Source: Lachnospiraceae bacterium
GTDB lineage: Bacteria; Bacillota_A; Clostridia; Lachnospirales; Lachnospiraceae
Direction: 5' to 3'
Length of the DNA stretch: 28,291 nucleotides
Assembly (NCBI GenBank): GCA_018365895.1
Contig: JAGZJD010000029.1
Coordinates: 1-28,291, forward strand
The position numbers and the translations under genes are program-made. Position 1 is the stretch's first letter. Every line of letters starts with the position of its first letter. The notes under the pieces are model-generated. The model was not told where the DNA came from, made no database searches, and worked only from the letters and a program-made list of their open reading frames with translations. Below are positions 16,714-25,931 of the stretch, piece by piece.

Positions 16714-18561
16714 ATGACAGAAAAGAAAAAAGAAAAAACAATATCAGAAAAGCCACGGTACGGAATGTGGAACAATGCATGGTTCATGATTGGAAAGGCG
16801 TGGAAATATGAAAAATCCGTTCTTGCTGTTTTGGTTATGTCCATTATTTTGGAAGTGATAATGAATTTGCTAAACCTCTATATCGGTCCGGTTGTGTTAA
16901 GAGGGCTGGAAGAGGGATGGACGTTAAGAATACTATTCCGGAGTATTCTTATTTTTGCAGGAGGTATGATGCTTGTCGGTGCAGCACAGGGCTATCTGGT
17001 ATTGAACCAACAGTATGGACGGATTAGCGTACGGATCAAGCTGTTGTTAGGTCAGTATAATAAGTATGCGACAGTTTCTTATTCCAAATTGGATGACCAG
17101 AAATTTACACAGATGCAGAAAAAGGGGATGGAAGCGTTAAAGCAAAACAGTGCTGCCGGAGAACATATTTGGATAACGCTGACAACTCTCGGACAGAGCG
17201 TTTGCGGTATTGTGATCTACCTGATGCTTCTGTCGGTAATGAATCCATTTCTTATGTTTCTCATAGCAGCGACGACGGCGTTAAGTTTTTTCTTTAACCG
17301 AAGAATCTATAACTGGGGTTATCGAAACCGACAAGAAGAAGCTGAATATATAAAGAAATGGAATTATCTGACAGAGCGATACAAAGACCGGGAATGTGCG
17401 AAAGATATCAGGATGTTTGGAATGGGGGCTTGGCTTCGTAGTATCCATGCGGGAGTGAGAAATTCTTACGAAACATTTCAGGTGAAAAAGAACCGAAAAT
17501 ATTTTCTTGCAAATGCAATCGATACACTGTTTATCTTACTGAGAAATGGCGTTGTTTATGTATATCTCCTTCAGATGGTACTTAACAATCATATGGGTGC
17601 GGCAGAGTTTCTTCTGTATTTTAGCGCAGTGAATGGATTTTCTTCCTGGATGGAGCAGCTTCTTACACAGATGTCAAAGTTGTATCAGGAAAGTATAGCG
17701 CTATCAACCTATCGGGAATATCTTGATATCGAAGATGATTATAAAATAGCAGAGGGAATGGAAATTCCTACGGCGGATACTTATGAGATTGTATTAAAAC
17801 ATGTTTCATTCCGGTATCCGCAGGCAGAGAAAAATACGCTCACGGACATTAACTTGACACTCCGTCCGGGAGAAAAACTGGCGGTTGTCGGTTTAAATGG
17901 TGCGGGCAAGACGACGCTTGTCAAGCTAATCTGTGGTTTTTATGATCCGACAGAGGGAGAAATCCTGTTAAATGGGGTAAATATCCGAAACTACCGGAGA
18001 GATTCTTATTATGAAATGTTTACGGCAGTATTTCAGCAGTTTGCAATTTTGCCGATTACTATTGCAGAAAATGTATCGCAGACAGGCGAAGGGTATGACG
18101 ATGAGCGTGTTAAGGAATGTCTAAAGCAGGCAGAATTATGGGAACGTATCAAGGAACTGAAACAGGGATATCATGCGCTGATGGAGCGATCTGTTTACAC
18201 AGAAGGGGTTGAATTGTCCGGTGGTGAGACACAGCGGCTTATGCTTGCACGTGCACTCTATAAAAAAGGCGTATTTATGATACTTGATGAACCGACAGCG
18301 GCGCTTGACCCGATTGCAGAGAGTGATATTTATGAGAAATACAATAAATTGACAGAACATAAGACATCGGTATTTATTTCCCACAGACTTGCATCGACAA
18401 GATTTTGTGACCGGATCTTATTTATGGAGCAGGGAGAGCTTGCAGAAGAAGGTACTCATGAGACACTGCTTGCAAAGCGCGGAAAATACGCGGAGCTTTT
18501 TGAAGTACAGAGCCGCTATTACCGAGAAGGAGGTGATCATCATGAAGAAGGATGTGAATAA
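16714..18561 (+). CDS. ABC transporter half-molecule, permease fused to ATPase (first of a pair)
   Basis: An exporter-type ABC protein with an N-terminal membrane domain (about residues 30-340, hydrophobic stretches near 35-60, 75-95, 165-200 and 265-300) fused to an ATPase domain. Walker A GLNGAGKT is at 393-400, signature LSGGETQ at 501-507, Walker B ILDE with Asp525/Glu526, and the switch His is His557; all catalytic residues are intact. There is no C39 peptidase domain, so nothing indicates leader cleavage. AGGAGGG just upstream supports ATG 16714. The second half-transporter gene overlaps its end by 20 nt, pointing to a heterodimer. The substrate is unknown; linkage to a LytTR system makes a peptide or antimicrobial-related substrate a reasonable guess only. 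Confidence 0.92.
   Translation: MTEKKKEKTISEKPRYGMWNNAWFMIGKAWKYEKSVLAVLVMSIILEVIMNLLNLYIGPVVLRGLEEGWTLRILFRSILIFAGGMMLVGAAQGYLVLNQQYGRISVRIKLLLGQYNKYATVSYSKLDDQKFTQMQKKGMEALKQNSAAGEHIWITLTTLGQSVCGIVIYLMLLSVMNPFLMFLIAATTALSFFFNRRIYNWGYRNRQEEAEYIKKWNYLTERYKDRECAKDIRMFGMGAWLRSIHAGVRNSYETFQVKKNRKYFLANAIDTLFILLRNGVVYVYLLQMVLNNHMGAAEFLLYFSAVNGFSSWMEQLLTQMSKLYQESIALSTYREYLDIEDDYKIAEGMEIPTADTYEIVLKHVSFRYPQAEKNTLTDINLTLRPGEKLAVVGLNGAGKTTLVKLICGFYDPTEGEILLNGVNIRNYRRDSYYEMFTAVFQQFAILPITIAENVSQTGEGYDDERVKECLKQAELWERIKELKQGYHALMERSVYTEGVELSGGETQRLMLARALYKKGVFMILDEPTAALDPIAESDIYEKYNKLTEHKTSVFISHRLASTRFCDRILFMEQGELAEEGTHETLLAKRGKYAELFEVQSRYYREGGDHHEEGCE
18527..18538 (+). promoter_or_regulatory. Perfect 12-nt ribosome binding site inside the end of the first ABC gene
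   Basis: AAGGAGGTGATC is fully complementary to the usual 3' end of 16S rRNA, lies within the last codons of the upstream gene and ends 3 nt before ATG 18542. It decides the start of the second transporter against a longer upstream frame. Confidence 0.85.
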
Positions 18562-20407
18562 GATGTCACTGAAAGAGGCGTTTTGTTATACGATAAAAGG
18601 CATAAAAATCTGGTGGGAGTATGATTCGGCAATACTCATTGCGACCTTTTGCTCGGCAGCAGCCGGCGCGTTATTTCCATATGCAAATATTTATCTGTCT
18701 GCGCGGATTCTTTCCGAACTGTCCGGCAGCAGAGAAAAAGAAATACTTATGAAGCTTGCATTTATTACAATCTTTGTCAATGCAGTGCTTGCTCTTTTGA
18801 AGGCGGCAGCAGATAGATGGAAAGAGTGTAAGCGGGCAGGAGAATGGTTGGGTACCAATGATATTTATGCTAATAAAATGCTGCAGATGGATTTTTCTGT
18901 ACTGGATGACACAAGTACCCACAAAAAACTGTCCCAGATTCAGCAGGTTCAAAACTGGAGCGGTATGGGATTGGTTGCAATACCTGATTATATGCAGGAA
19001 TTTGTAGGGGAAATCGTGAAGATTTTGGGTGCGGTTACGCTGACGGTCACGCTGTTTCTCTGTGAAGTTCCGGCTTTGGCAGGAAATCTGACGATTTTGA
19101 ATCACCCGCTTACGACGGTACTTGTGATTGGAAGTTTTCTGATCATTGCGGTGCTTGGACCGATACTTGAGACAAAAGTGGATGAGAAGTGGGCACAGTG
19201 TTCAGAAGAGGCAACATTCGGAAACCGGTTATTTAATTTTTGGGGAGAATATTTTCTTGATAAGAAAAATGCGATGGATATCAGATTGTATGGCCAGAAC
19301 AAAATCGGACTCGAAGCAATGGAAAGTGATGACAGTTTTTTGCCGGATGGTCCGATTGCATCTGTTATGAAAGGAAAGTACGGACTGTTGTATGCGGTTG
19401 GACAATCGCTCACCTATTTCTTGATGGGAGGTATCTATCTCTTTGTTGTTGTGAAAGCATGGGCAGGGGCATTTGGCATAGGCGAGTCGTCCCAGTATGT
19501 GGGGGCTCTGACGATGATGGCAGCAGCGGTGTCAGCTTTATTTGCAACGGTTGGAAAAATCCGGGTTAATGCTGTTTTTGTGAAGAAGTCAATTGAATTT
19601 CTCGATATTCCAAATCGGATGTATCAGGGATCTCTCACTGTTGAGAAACGAACAGATGGAAAATATGAAGTAGAATTCCGAGATGTATCTTTTAAATATC
19701 CGGGCAGCGAAGCGTGGGCATTGCACCATGTGAATGTGAAGTTTAAGATTGGAAATAAGATGGCAGTTGTTGGACAAAACGGAAGTGGGAAAACAACATT
19801 TATTAAATTACTTTGTCGGCTGTATGATCCGACAGAAGGAGTTATTTTATTGAATGGAATTGATATCCGTAAATATAATTATCAAGAATATATGTCAATT
19901 TTTTCTGTTGTTTTTCAGGACTTTTCTCTTTTTGCATTTCCTCTTGGGGAGAATGTTGCAGTGGCGAGAGAGTATGACCGGGAAAAAGTGGAACGAATGC
20001 TTAAAGAGGCAGGATTTGGTGAACGGCTTGACAAAATGCCAAGAGGACTTGATACGTGGCTTTATAATAAATTTGACAAGAGCGGCATAGAGATTTCTGG
20101 CGGGGAAGCACAGAAGATTGCCATTGCAAGAGCGCTTTATAGAGATGCGGCATTTATTATTTTGGATGAACCTACGGCAGCACTGGATCCAATTGCAGAA
20201 GCAGAAATCTATGCAAAATTCAATGATATTGTAGGAGATAAAACGGCAATTTACATCTCCCACAGACTATCCTCCAGCAGATTTTGTGATGAGATTATGG
20301 TGTTTCATCAGGGAGCTGTCGTGCAAAAAGGACGACATGAAGAGTTGGTGGAGACTGTGGGGGAATATGCCGACCTCTGGAATGCACAGGCACAGTATTA
20401 TGTATAA
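18542..20407 (+). CDS. ABC transporter half-molecule, permease fused to ATPase (second of a pair)
   Basis: The second exporter-type half-transporter, 621 residues from ATG 18542. The membrane domain (about 25-340) is followed by an ATPase domain with Walker A GQNGSGKT at 411-418, signature ISGGEAQ at 518-524, Walker B ILDE (Asp542/Glu543) and switch His574. Both members of the pair keep the full catalytic set and share the sequence LDEPTAALDPIAE, so they look like an old tandem duplication forming a heterodimer with two competent sites. The frame is open upstream to a TTG at 18389, but that would lie deep within the first gene; the perfect ribosome binding site at 18527-18538 fixes the shorter start. 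No terminator is obvious after the stop; the next promoter starts within about 20 nt. Confidence 0.92.
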   Translation: MKKDVNKMSLKEAFCYTIKGIKIWWEYDSAILIATFCSAAAGALFPYANIYLSARILSELSGSREKEILMKLAFITIFVNAVLALLKAAADRWKECKRAGEWLGTNDIYANKMLQMDFSVLDDTSTHKKLSQIQQVQNWSGMGLVAIPDYMQEFVGEIVKILGAVTLTVTLFLCEVPALAGNLTILNHPLTTVLVIGSFLIIAVLGPILETKVDEKWAQCSEEATFGNRLFNFWGEYFLDKKNAMDIRLYGQNKIGLEAMESDDSFLPDGPIASVMKGKYGLLYAVGQSLTYFLMGGIYLFVVVKAWAGAFGIGESSQYVGALTMMAAAVSALFATVGKIRVNAVFVKKSIEFLDIPNRMYQGSLTVEKRTDGKYEVEFRDVSFKYPGSEAWALHHVNVKFKIGNKMAVVGQNGSGKTTFIKLLCRLYDPTEGVILLNGIDIRKYNYQEYMSIFSVVFQDFSLFAFPLGENVAVAREYDREKVERMLKEAGFGERLDKMPRGLDTWLYNKFDKSGIEISGGEAQKIAIARALYRDAAFIILDEPTAALDPIAEAEIYAKFNDIVGDKTAIYISHRLSSSRFCDEIMVFHQGAVVQKGRHEELVETVGEYADLWNAQAQYYV

Positions 20408-20411
20408 AAAG

Positions 20412-20445
20412 AATTTGCATTATTGTCCGAAATTTGCACGATTGT
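20412..20445 (+). repeat. Imperfect direct repeat AATTTGCA-NN-ATTGT, 19-bp period
   Basis: AATTTGCAttATTGT (20412-20426) and AATTTGCAcgATTGT (20431-20445) lie over the -35/spacer region of the aminopeptidase promoter. Thirteen of 15 positions match. Possibly a regulator site. Confidence 0.35.
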
Positions 20446-20473
20446 GTATAATAAAGTAATAAATTTGGACAAT
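20422..20473. repeat. Inverted repeat bracketing the aminopeptidase promoter
   Basis: ATTGTCCgAAATTT (20422-20435) faces AAATTTGGACAAT (20461-20473), 13 paired bases with one unpaired base in the left arm. The -10 TATAAT lies in the 25-nt interval and the -35 in the left arm. No T-tract follows on the plus strand, so a regulatory site is more likely than a terminator. Confidence 0.4.
20423..20452 (+). promoter_or_regulatory. Promoter of the M18 aminopeptidase gene
   Basis: TTGTCC (20423-20428), 18-nt spacer, perfect -10 TATAAT (20447-20452). A second candidate further down is AAGACA (20480-20485), 16-nt spacer, TATAAT (20502-20507). Confidence 0.6.
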
Positions 20474-20554
20474 AGTATAAAGACATATTTTGTAAAAAGT
20501 ATATAATGAAGATATTGAATCATTCTGAAAAGTATAAAGGAGGCACAAACAGTT

Positions 20555-21949
20555 ATGAACAAAGAGAATATCTGGAACTCATACAGTGCGGAAGAACTGG
20601 AAAAATTAAACAAAGTGAATGAACTTTACAAAGAATGTCTGGATGCCGGAAAGACAGAAAGAGAATGTGTTCGTATTTCTATCGAGATGGCAGAGAAAGC
20701 CGGATATAAAAATTTAAATGATGTAATCAAAGCCGGAGAAACATTAAAAGCCGGAGATAAAGTATATGCAGCTTACAATGAGAAAGAACTTCTGATGTTT
20801 GAGATCGGAACAGAACCGATGGAAAAAGGTATGAACATTTTAGGAGCTCATGTTGACTCTCCTCGTATTGACATCAAACAGCAGCCATTATTTGAAGAAG
20901 AAGGTTTTGCTTATCTTGATACACACTACTATGGCGGAATTAAGAAATATCAGTGGCTGACACTTCCGTTGGCATTACACGGAGTTATGATCAAGAAAGA
21001 CGGAACAAAAGTTGACGTTGTGATCGGTGAGAAGGAAGATGATCCGGTATTCGTTATTACAGATCTTCTTGTGCATCTCGCAGGAGAGCAGATGGGCAAG
21101 AAAGCAAGCGAAGTAATCAATGGTGAGAAACTTGACCTGATGATCGGTAACATTCCGTTAGAAGGCGAAGAAAAAGATGCGATTAAAGCAAATGTATTGA
21201 AGATTCTTGCAGAACGCTATAATGTAGAAGAAGATGATTTTGTATCTGCTGAGTTAGAAGTTGTTCCGGCTGGAAAGGCAAGAGACTGCGGTCTTGACAG
21301 AAGTATGGTAATCGGATATGGACATGATGACAGAATCTGTGCATTCACATCTTTATTTGCGCTGTTAAAAGGTGGAAATGGCAATGTGAAGAGAACATCT
21401 TGCTGTATTCTTGTTGACAAAGAAGAAATCGGAAGTGTTGGAGCAAGTGGTATGACATCCCGTTTCTTTGAGAACACAGTAGCAGAATTAATGGCAGTTC
21501 TTGGAGAAGAAGGAGATCTGAAGCTTCGTCGTGCATTAGCTAATTCTAAAATGCTTTCTTCTGACGTAAGTGCATGTCTTGATCCGATGTTTGCATCTTG
21601 CTTCGAGAAGAAGAACGCAGCTTATTTCTCAAGAGGACTTGTATTCAACAAATACACAGGTAGCCGCGGAAAAGGTGGAACAAGTGATGCAAATGCAGAA
21701 TATGTTGCAGAGATCAGAAGAATTATGGAAGATAACAATGTTTCTTACCAGACAGCAGAACTTGGTGCAGTTGATGTAGGAGGCGGTGGAACAATCGCTT
21801 ACATTATGGCTGTTTATGGAATGGATGTTATTGACAGTGGTATTGCAGTATTATGTATGCATGCACCGCATGAAGTTGCAAGTAAAGCAGACATTTACGA
21901 GGCAGTGAAGGGATACAGAGCATTCCTTGATGATGCGTTTGAAAACTAA
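20555..21949 (+). CDS. M18 family aspartyl aminopeptidase
   Basis: A di-zinc aminopeptidase that removes N-terminal, preferably acidic, residues; cytosolic peptide turnover is the likely role. The 464 residues contain the expected co-catalytic site: GAHVDSPRID with His99 and Asp101, the VDKEEIGS motif with Glu290/Glu291, Asp337 in SSDVS, and a C-terminal His (His436 or His439 in HAPHE). A GHDDR motif at 256-260 marks the dimer/catalytic region. AAAGGAGG at 20536-20543 lies 11 nt before the ATG. It has its own promoter and terminator. The family has more than one subgroup (apeA, apeB) and I cannot assign the symbol from motifs alone. Confidence 0.93.
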   Translation: MNKENIWNSYSAEELEKLNKVNELYKECLDAGKTERECVRISIEMAEKAGYKNLNDVIKAGETLKAGDKVYAAYNEKELLMFEIGTEPMEKGMNILGAHVDSPRIDIKQQPLFEEEGFAYLDTHYYGGIKKYQWLTLPLALHGVMIKKDGTKVDVVIGEKEDDPVFVITDLLVHLAGEQMGKKASEVINGEKLDLMIGNIPLEGEEKDAIKANVLKILAERYNVEEDDFVSAELEVVPAGKARDCGLDRSMVIGYGHDDRICAFTSLFALLKGGNGNVKRTSCCILVDKEEIGSVGASGMTSRFFENTVAELMAVLGEEGDLKLRRALANSKMLSSDVSACLDPMFASCFEKKNAAYFSRGLVFNKYTGSRGKGGTSDANAEYVAEIRRIMEDNNVSYQTAELGAVDVGGGGTIAYIMAVYGMDVIDSGIAVLCMHAPHEVASKADIYEAVKGYRAFLDDAFEN

Positions 21950-21963
21950 TTAATCTTTAGAAG

Positions 21964-22007
21964 AGGACACCGGAGGTATTTTTGATATTTTCGGTGTCCT
22001 TTTTTTC
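21964..22007 (+). terminator. Rho-independent terminator after the M18 gene
   Basis: AGGACACCG (21964-21972) pairs with CGGTGTCCT (21992-22000), followed by seven T. The loop is 19 nt and AT-rich. Confidence 0.9.
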
Positions 22008-22016
22008 AGAAGAGTC

Positions 22017-22044
22017 TTTACATTTGGAAAAAAGGGCGTATACT
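22017..22044 (+). promoter_or_regulatory. Promoter of trkA-trkH
   Basis: TTTACA (22017-22022), 16-nt spacer, TATACT (22039-22044). From the -10 through about +6 the sequence matches the ychF promoter (see findings). Confidence 0.65.
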
Positions 22045-22098
22045 GTGTAATTGCGTACTACTAAAAGAAAAGAATGTGTAAAAACGAGGGTAATGAAA

Positions 22099-23478
22099 AT
22101 GAAGATCGTAATTATTGGTGACGGTAAAGTTGGTCATAAGCTGGCTAAGCAGTTATCAGAAGAAAACTATGATGTTGTTATGATTGACCATAACCAGGGA
22201 CGGTTACAAGAATCGGTCAATTCTTTGGATGTGCTGTGTCTGACAGGTGATGGAGTAGATGTAGAGACACAGAAGGAAGCAGATGTGCAGCACTCAGATC
22301 TTGTTATTGCATGTACTTCAACAGATGAGTTAAATATGTTGAGCTGTCTGATTGCAAGAAGGCTTGGAGCGAAGCATACGATTGCGCGTGTGCGTAATCC
22401 GATTTACTTTAAGCAGATTGATCTTTTAAAAGAAGATCTGCATTTGAGTATGACAGTAAACCCAGAGCTGACAGTGGCAAATGAAATCAGCCGTGTGTTG
22501 ATCTTTCCGGCAGCAACAAAAGTAGAGACTTTTGCAAAAGGCCGTGTAGAACTTGTAGAATTTATCCTGAACGAACAGAATCCAATTGTTGGTATGTCAT
22601 TAAAAGAGATCTATCAGAAATATCAGATTAAAGTGCTTGTCTGTGCGGTGCAAAGAGGAAAAGAAGTGTTTATTCCGGACGGAGATTTTGTTGTTCGGTC
22701 AGGCGATAAACTGAATATTGCCGCATCCCATAAGGAGATTGAAGATTTCTTCAAAGCATTGGGCAATCGAAAAGCAAAAACTAAAAATATTATTATCTGT
22801 GGCGGCGGCCGGATCAGTTATTACCTTGCAAAACAGCTTTGCGTGCTTGGAATGCATGTGAAGATTATTGAAAAAGATATGGAGAAATGTGAGCGTCTCT
22901 GCGAACAGCTCTCAGATGCAACGATCATTTGCGGAAATGCAGGAGATCATGAGCTTCTAATCGAAGAAGGACTGGAATCTGCCGATGCACTTGTGGCTTT
23001 GACAGGAATTGATGAAGAGAATATTATTATGGCTCTGTTTGCAAAGCAGCAGGGAGTGAAAAAGATTGTGGCAAAAGTAAATGAGGACAGCCGCGCCAGC
23101 ATGGTGGAAGATATGGGAATTGACTCAATTGTTTCTGTAAAATCTTCCACAGCAGATGTGATTATGGCATATGTGCGTGCGCGTCATAACTCTATTAAGA
23201 GCGCTAATATTGAAACATTATATTATCTTGTAGGCGGCAAAGTAGAGGCGTTGGAATTTATCGTAAAGCAGGAAACAGAATATACAAATATTCCGTTGAA
23301 AGACCTGAATATGAAACCAAATAATCTGATCGCCACGATTGTCCGGGATCGTAGAATTATCATTCCGGGAGGAAATGATGTACTTATGCCGAAAGACAGC
23401 GTAATTATTGTGACGAAAAATAAAAAAATACAGGACATCAGAGATATCTTTGAGAGCAGGGGGACTTATGAATCATAA
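22099..23478 (+). CDS. trkA: Trk potassium uptake system, regulatory NAD-binding subunit TrkA
   Basis: Cytosolic gating subunit of the Trk/Ktr potassium channel. The protein has two tandem RCK units: the first Rossmann fold with GDGKVG at 7-12 and the acidic strand-end residue in MIDHNQ (28-33), then a TrkA-C domain (about 145-220); the second with GGGRIS at 235-240 and a second TrkA-C domain (about 370-455). At 459 residues it is the full-length two-RCK type. The frame is open upstream to a TTG at 22051, but GAGGG at 22086-22090 is eight bases before ATG 22099, which gives the family's usual N-terminus (MKIVIIG); ATG 22093 is too close. It overlaps trkH by 11 nt. Confidence 0.94.
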   Translation: MKIVIIGDGKVGHKLAKQLSEENYDVVMIDHNQGRLQESVNSLDVLCLTGDGVDVETQKEADVQHSDLVIACTSTDELNMLSCLIARRLGAKHTIARVRNPIYFKQIDLLKEDLHLSMTVNPELTVANEISRVLIFPAATKVETFAKGRVELVEFILNEQNPIVGMSLKEIYQKYQIKVLVCAVQRGKEVFIPDGDFVVRSGDKLNIAASHKEIEDFFKALGNRKAKTKNIIICGGGRISYYLAKQLCVLGMHVKIIEKDMEKCERLCEQLSDATIICGNAGDHELLIEEGLESADALVALTGIDEENIIMALFAKQQGVKKIVAKVNEDSRASMVEDMGIDSIVSVKSSTADVIMAYVRARHNSIKSANIETLYYLVGGKVEALEFIVKQETEYTNIPLKDLNMKPNNLIATIVRDRRIIIPGGNDVLMPKDSVIIVTKNKKIQDIRDIFESRGTYES

Positions 23479-24913
23479 AATGACAGTTTATATGCTCGGA
23501 AAGATTCTGGGGATTGAAGGCGTTGTAATGTTTCTCCCGGCGATTGTAGCGTTGATCTATCGGGAAGACAGTTATATGCATTTTGTCATTCCGGGAGTAA
23601 TTTTGATTCTGGTACATATTCTGTTTGGAAGAAAGAAACCAAAGAATACAAAACTATACGGAAGAGACGGACTTGTGATCGTTGCATTATCATGGCTTTT
23701 GTGGTCGCTAATCGGTGCAATACCATTTTATACATCAGGTGCGATCCCTCAGTTTATCGATGCATTTTTTGAGACGGTATCCGGATTTACGACAACAGGT
23801 TCCACTATTTTAACAGATATTGAAGCATTACCGAAGGGAATGGCTTTCTGGAGATCGCTGACACATTGGATTGGCGGTATGGGTGTGCTGGTTTTCGTTA
23901 TGGTAATTACATCGCTTGAAAATGATCGTTCAATGCACTTAATGAAAGCAGAGATGCCGGGACCGGAGATTGAAAAGCTTGTGCCAAAAGCAAGGACAAC
24001 AGCTCAGATTTTGTATGCAATGTATTTTGTTCTTACTTTTGCGGAAGTAATTTTCCTTTTATTTGGCGGAATGAATCTGTATGACAGTATTCTGCATGCG
24101 TTTAGTACAGCCGGTACCGGAGGATTCTCAAATAGAAATGCAAGTATTGCATATTATGACAGTGCATATATTGACGGAGTAATTACGGTCTTTATGATTC
24201 TGTTTGGAATTAACTTTAATATGTATTTCCTTTTGATTTTGAAACGTTTTAGAAATATATGGGAAAATGAAGAGGTAAAGGCGTATTTTGGAATCATTGT
24301 GGCGGCAATTGTGATGATTACAATCAATGTAAGCAATTATTACGGAGGATTTTTGAGAGCATTTCGGTATGCGTCTTTTCAAGTGTCATCTATCATTACA
24401 ACAACTGGTTTTATTACAGCGGATTTCAACCAGTGGCCAGAATTCTCAAAAGCAATTTTATTGCTTCTTATTATGGTAGGAGCTTGTGCCGGTTCTACCG
24501 GAGGCGGTATGAAAGTGTCTCGTATTCTGATTCTTATGAAACACGCTAAGAGAGAGATTAAGAAATTAATCCATCCAAAGAGTGTGTCGATCATTACGTT
24601 GAATAAAAAACGTCTTCAGGACGAGACTGTGAATGGGGTTATTGGATATACGGTTATTTACTTTTTGATTATGGTTGTATCAATTCTAATTGTATCATTA
24701 AATAATTTTGATTTTGCTACAACATTCAGTTCTGTTTTGACAACACTGAATAATACCGGACCCGGAATCGCAGGTGTAGGACCGGTAGAAAACTTTTCTT
24801 CTTTTTCTGTGCTGTCAAAGTTAGTATTTTGTTTTGACATGTTGGCAGGAAGACTGGAGTTATTCCCATTTTTAATGTTAATGGCACCATCCGTATGGAG
24901 AAAGAAATTTTAA
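23468..24913 (+). CDS. trkH: Trk potassium uptake system, membrane channel subunit TrkH
   Basis: Integral membrane potassium translocator. The 481 residues show the fourfold M1-P-M2 repeat with filter loops SGFTTTGST (105-113), STAGTGGFS (213-221), TTTGF (311-315) and [10 protein letters not shown] near 430-440, plus the [12 protein letters not shown] helix (136-147). I chose ATG 23468, with AGGGGG at 23458-23463 five bases upstream; the start lies within the last codons of trkA, so translation is coupled. trkA-trkH as a two-gene operon is typical. The gene ends at a terminator shared with the convergent regulator gene. Confidence 0.95.
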   Translation: MNHKMTVYMLGKILGIEGVVMFLPAIVALIYREDSYMHFVIPGVILILVHILFGRKKPKNTKLYGRDGLVIVALSWLLWSLIGAIPFYTSGAIPQFIDAFFETVSGFTTTGSTILTDIEALPKGMAFWRSLTHWIGGMGVLVFVMVITSLENDRSMHLMKAEMPGPEIEKLVPKARTTAQILYAMYFVLTFAEVIFLLFGGMNLYDSILHAFSTAGTGGFSNRNASIAYYDSAYIDGVITVFMILFGINFNMYFLLILKRFRNIWENEEVKAYFGIIVAAIVMITINVSNYYGGFLRAFRYASFQVSSIITTTGFITADFNQWPEFSKAILLLLIMVGACAGSTGGGMKVSRILILMKHAKREIKKLIHPKSVSIITLNKKRLQDETVNGVIGYTVIYFLIMVVSILIVSLNNFDFATTFSSVLTTLNNTGPGIAGVGPVENFSSFSVLSKLVFCFDMLAGRLELFPFLMLMAPSVWRKKF

Positions 24914-24921
24914 TAAAGATG

Positions 24922-24959
24922 AAAAATGCCGGAGATGTATTTAATTCTCCGGCATTTTT
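24922..24959. terminator. Bidirectional terminator between trkH and the AraC-type gene
   Basis: AAAAATGCCGGAG (24922-24934) and CTCCGGCATTTTT (24947-24959) form a perfect 13-bp stem with a 12-nt loop; A-tract on one side and T-tract on the other make it work in both directions. Its right arm encodes the last codons of the minus-strand gene. Confidence 0.93.
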
Positions 24960-25897
24960 AATGGGCGGTCAATCCGAAGAGAGGGATTGGATACCCGGTT
25001 TGTGATAAGACGTATTGAGGAAGCATATTCAAGCGGAGACATAGAAGTTGCCTTTTTAAATTGTTTTGAAAAATACTGGAGCGAGCTATAGGAAAGAAAG
25101 TGGGCGATTTCGGTAAAGTTCATGGAACCGTCCCGGATCAATTCTTTGGCACGATCTATTTTCATACTATTAAAAAATTCAATAGGACCACAATGCTTTT
25201 CATCCTGAAACAGTGCATGGAGAGCGGAACGGCTTAGAGAGAATTCATCGCAGAGTGTCTGGATTTTTAACGGTTCATAAAGATGTTCTTCCATATAATG
25301 GATGATATTGTCCAGTCGATTATTTTTGGTCAGAGAACTGATTGGGGTGTCAATCTTTTGATGCGTGATCATAACACCATTATCACAGAGGTGGCAGCGT
25401 TTTGCGGTCAGAAGAAAAAGTTCTAGAAAAAGCAAAATGAGCTGTTCTGAGCCAAAAGAAGCATCTTCAGAAATGAAAACCTGTTCTACTGATGGAATAT
25501 TTAACGGTGTTGAGAAGGTTTCTCGAGCAGTAGCGATAATTTTTGAAATTAGAGAACGTTCTTCCATATTTAGAGTAAAACATTTATCAGAAAAATCCAT
25601 CATTGCCGGAGATTGTGTAGAAAAGGAAATTGCAACCAGGTTCAGCGAATGTTTCAGGCCAGAAGAACGCATTGCATGGAAACAATTCGGTTGATGAAAA
25701 ATAATGTCTCCTGCGTGAAGCGTGTACAATTTATTTTCAGAGCGCACATCTACTGTTCCGGCATCCACATATAAGAATTCCCAGAAATTATGTGCTTCAC
25801 CGGAAAAAGAAAAATCCTTGGAATACTCAAAGTAGTGGATTGTAATAATGGAATCAATAACGATTTCTTTTTTGAGTACAGTTTTTACATAAGTCAT
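24941..25897 (-). CDS. AraC-family transcriptional regulator with cupin sensor domain
   Basis: 318 residues. An N-terminal cupin-like sugar-sensing domain (about 18-95: HNFWEFLYVDAGTVDV, LHAGDIIFHQPNCFHAM) precedes a double helix-turn-helix AraC domain (about 195-297: IQTLCDEFSLSRSALHALFQ and FTEIAHFLSYSSLQYFSKQFKKATSMSPLEY). ATG at 25897-25895 has AAAGGAGC (25913-25906) eight bases upstream; an in-frame TTG at 25903 is only two bases from it. The gene is divergent from the glycosidase gene and probably controls it in response to a sugar. The last residues (KMPEN) are encoded by the arm of the shared terminator, with the stop in its loop. Confidence 0.92.
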   Translation of the reverse strand: MTYVKTVLKKEIVIDSIITIHYFEYSKDFSFSGEAHNFWEFLYVDAGTVDVRSENKLYTLHAGDIIFHQPNCFHAMRSSGLKHSLNLVAISFSTQSPAMMDFSDKCFTLNMEERSLISKIIATARETFSTPLNIPSVEQVFISEDASFGSEQLILLFLELFLLTAKRCHLCDNGVMITHQKIDTPISSLTKNNRLDNIIHYMEEHLYEPLKIQTLCDEFSLSRSALHALFQDEKHCGPIEFFNSMKIDRAKELIRDGSMNFTEIAHFLSYSSLQYFSKQFKKATSMSPLEYASSIRLITNRVSNPSLRIDRPLKMPEN

Positions 25898-25931
25898 AAA
25901 CAAATGCTCCTTTCTGGAATTGCCCGGATCA

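Noticed and set aside
18389..18541. Upstream extension of the second ABC gene from a TTG codon
   Set aside because: It lies within the ATPase-coding part of the first gene and lacks a ribosome binding site; ATG 18542 has a perfect one.
18671..19105. Antisense open frame of 144 codons inside the second ABC gene
   Set aside because: Shadow of a well-supported transporter gene.
22051..22098. Longer trkA start at TTG 22051
   Set aside because: It begins only 7 nt after the -10 hexamer, about where transcription should start, and adds residues before the normal Rossmann strand.
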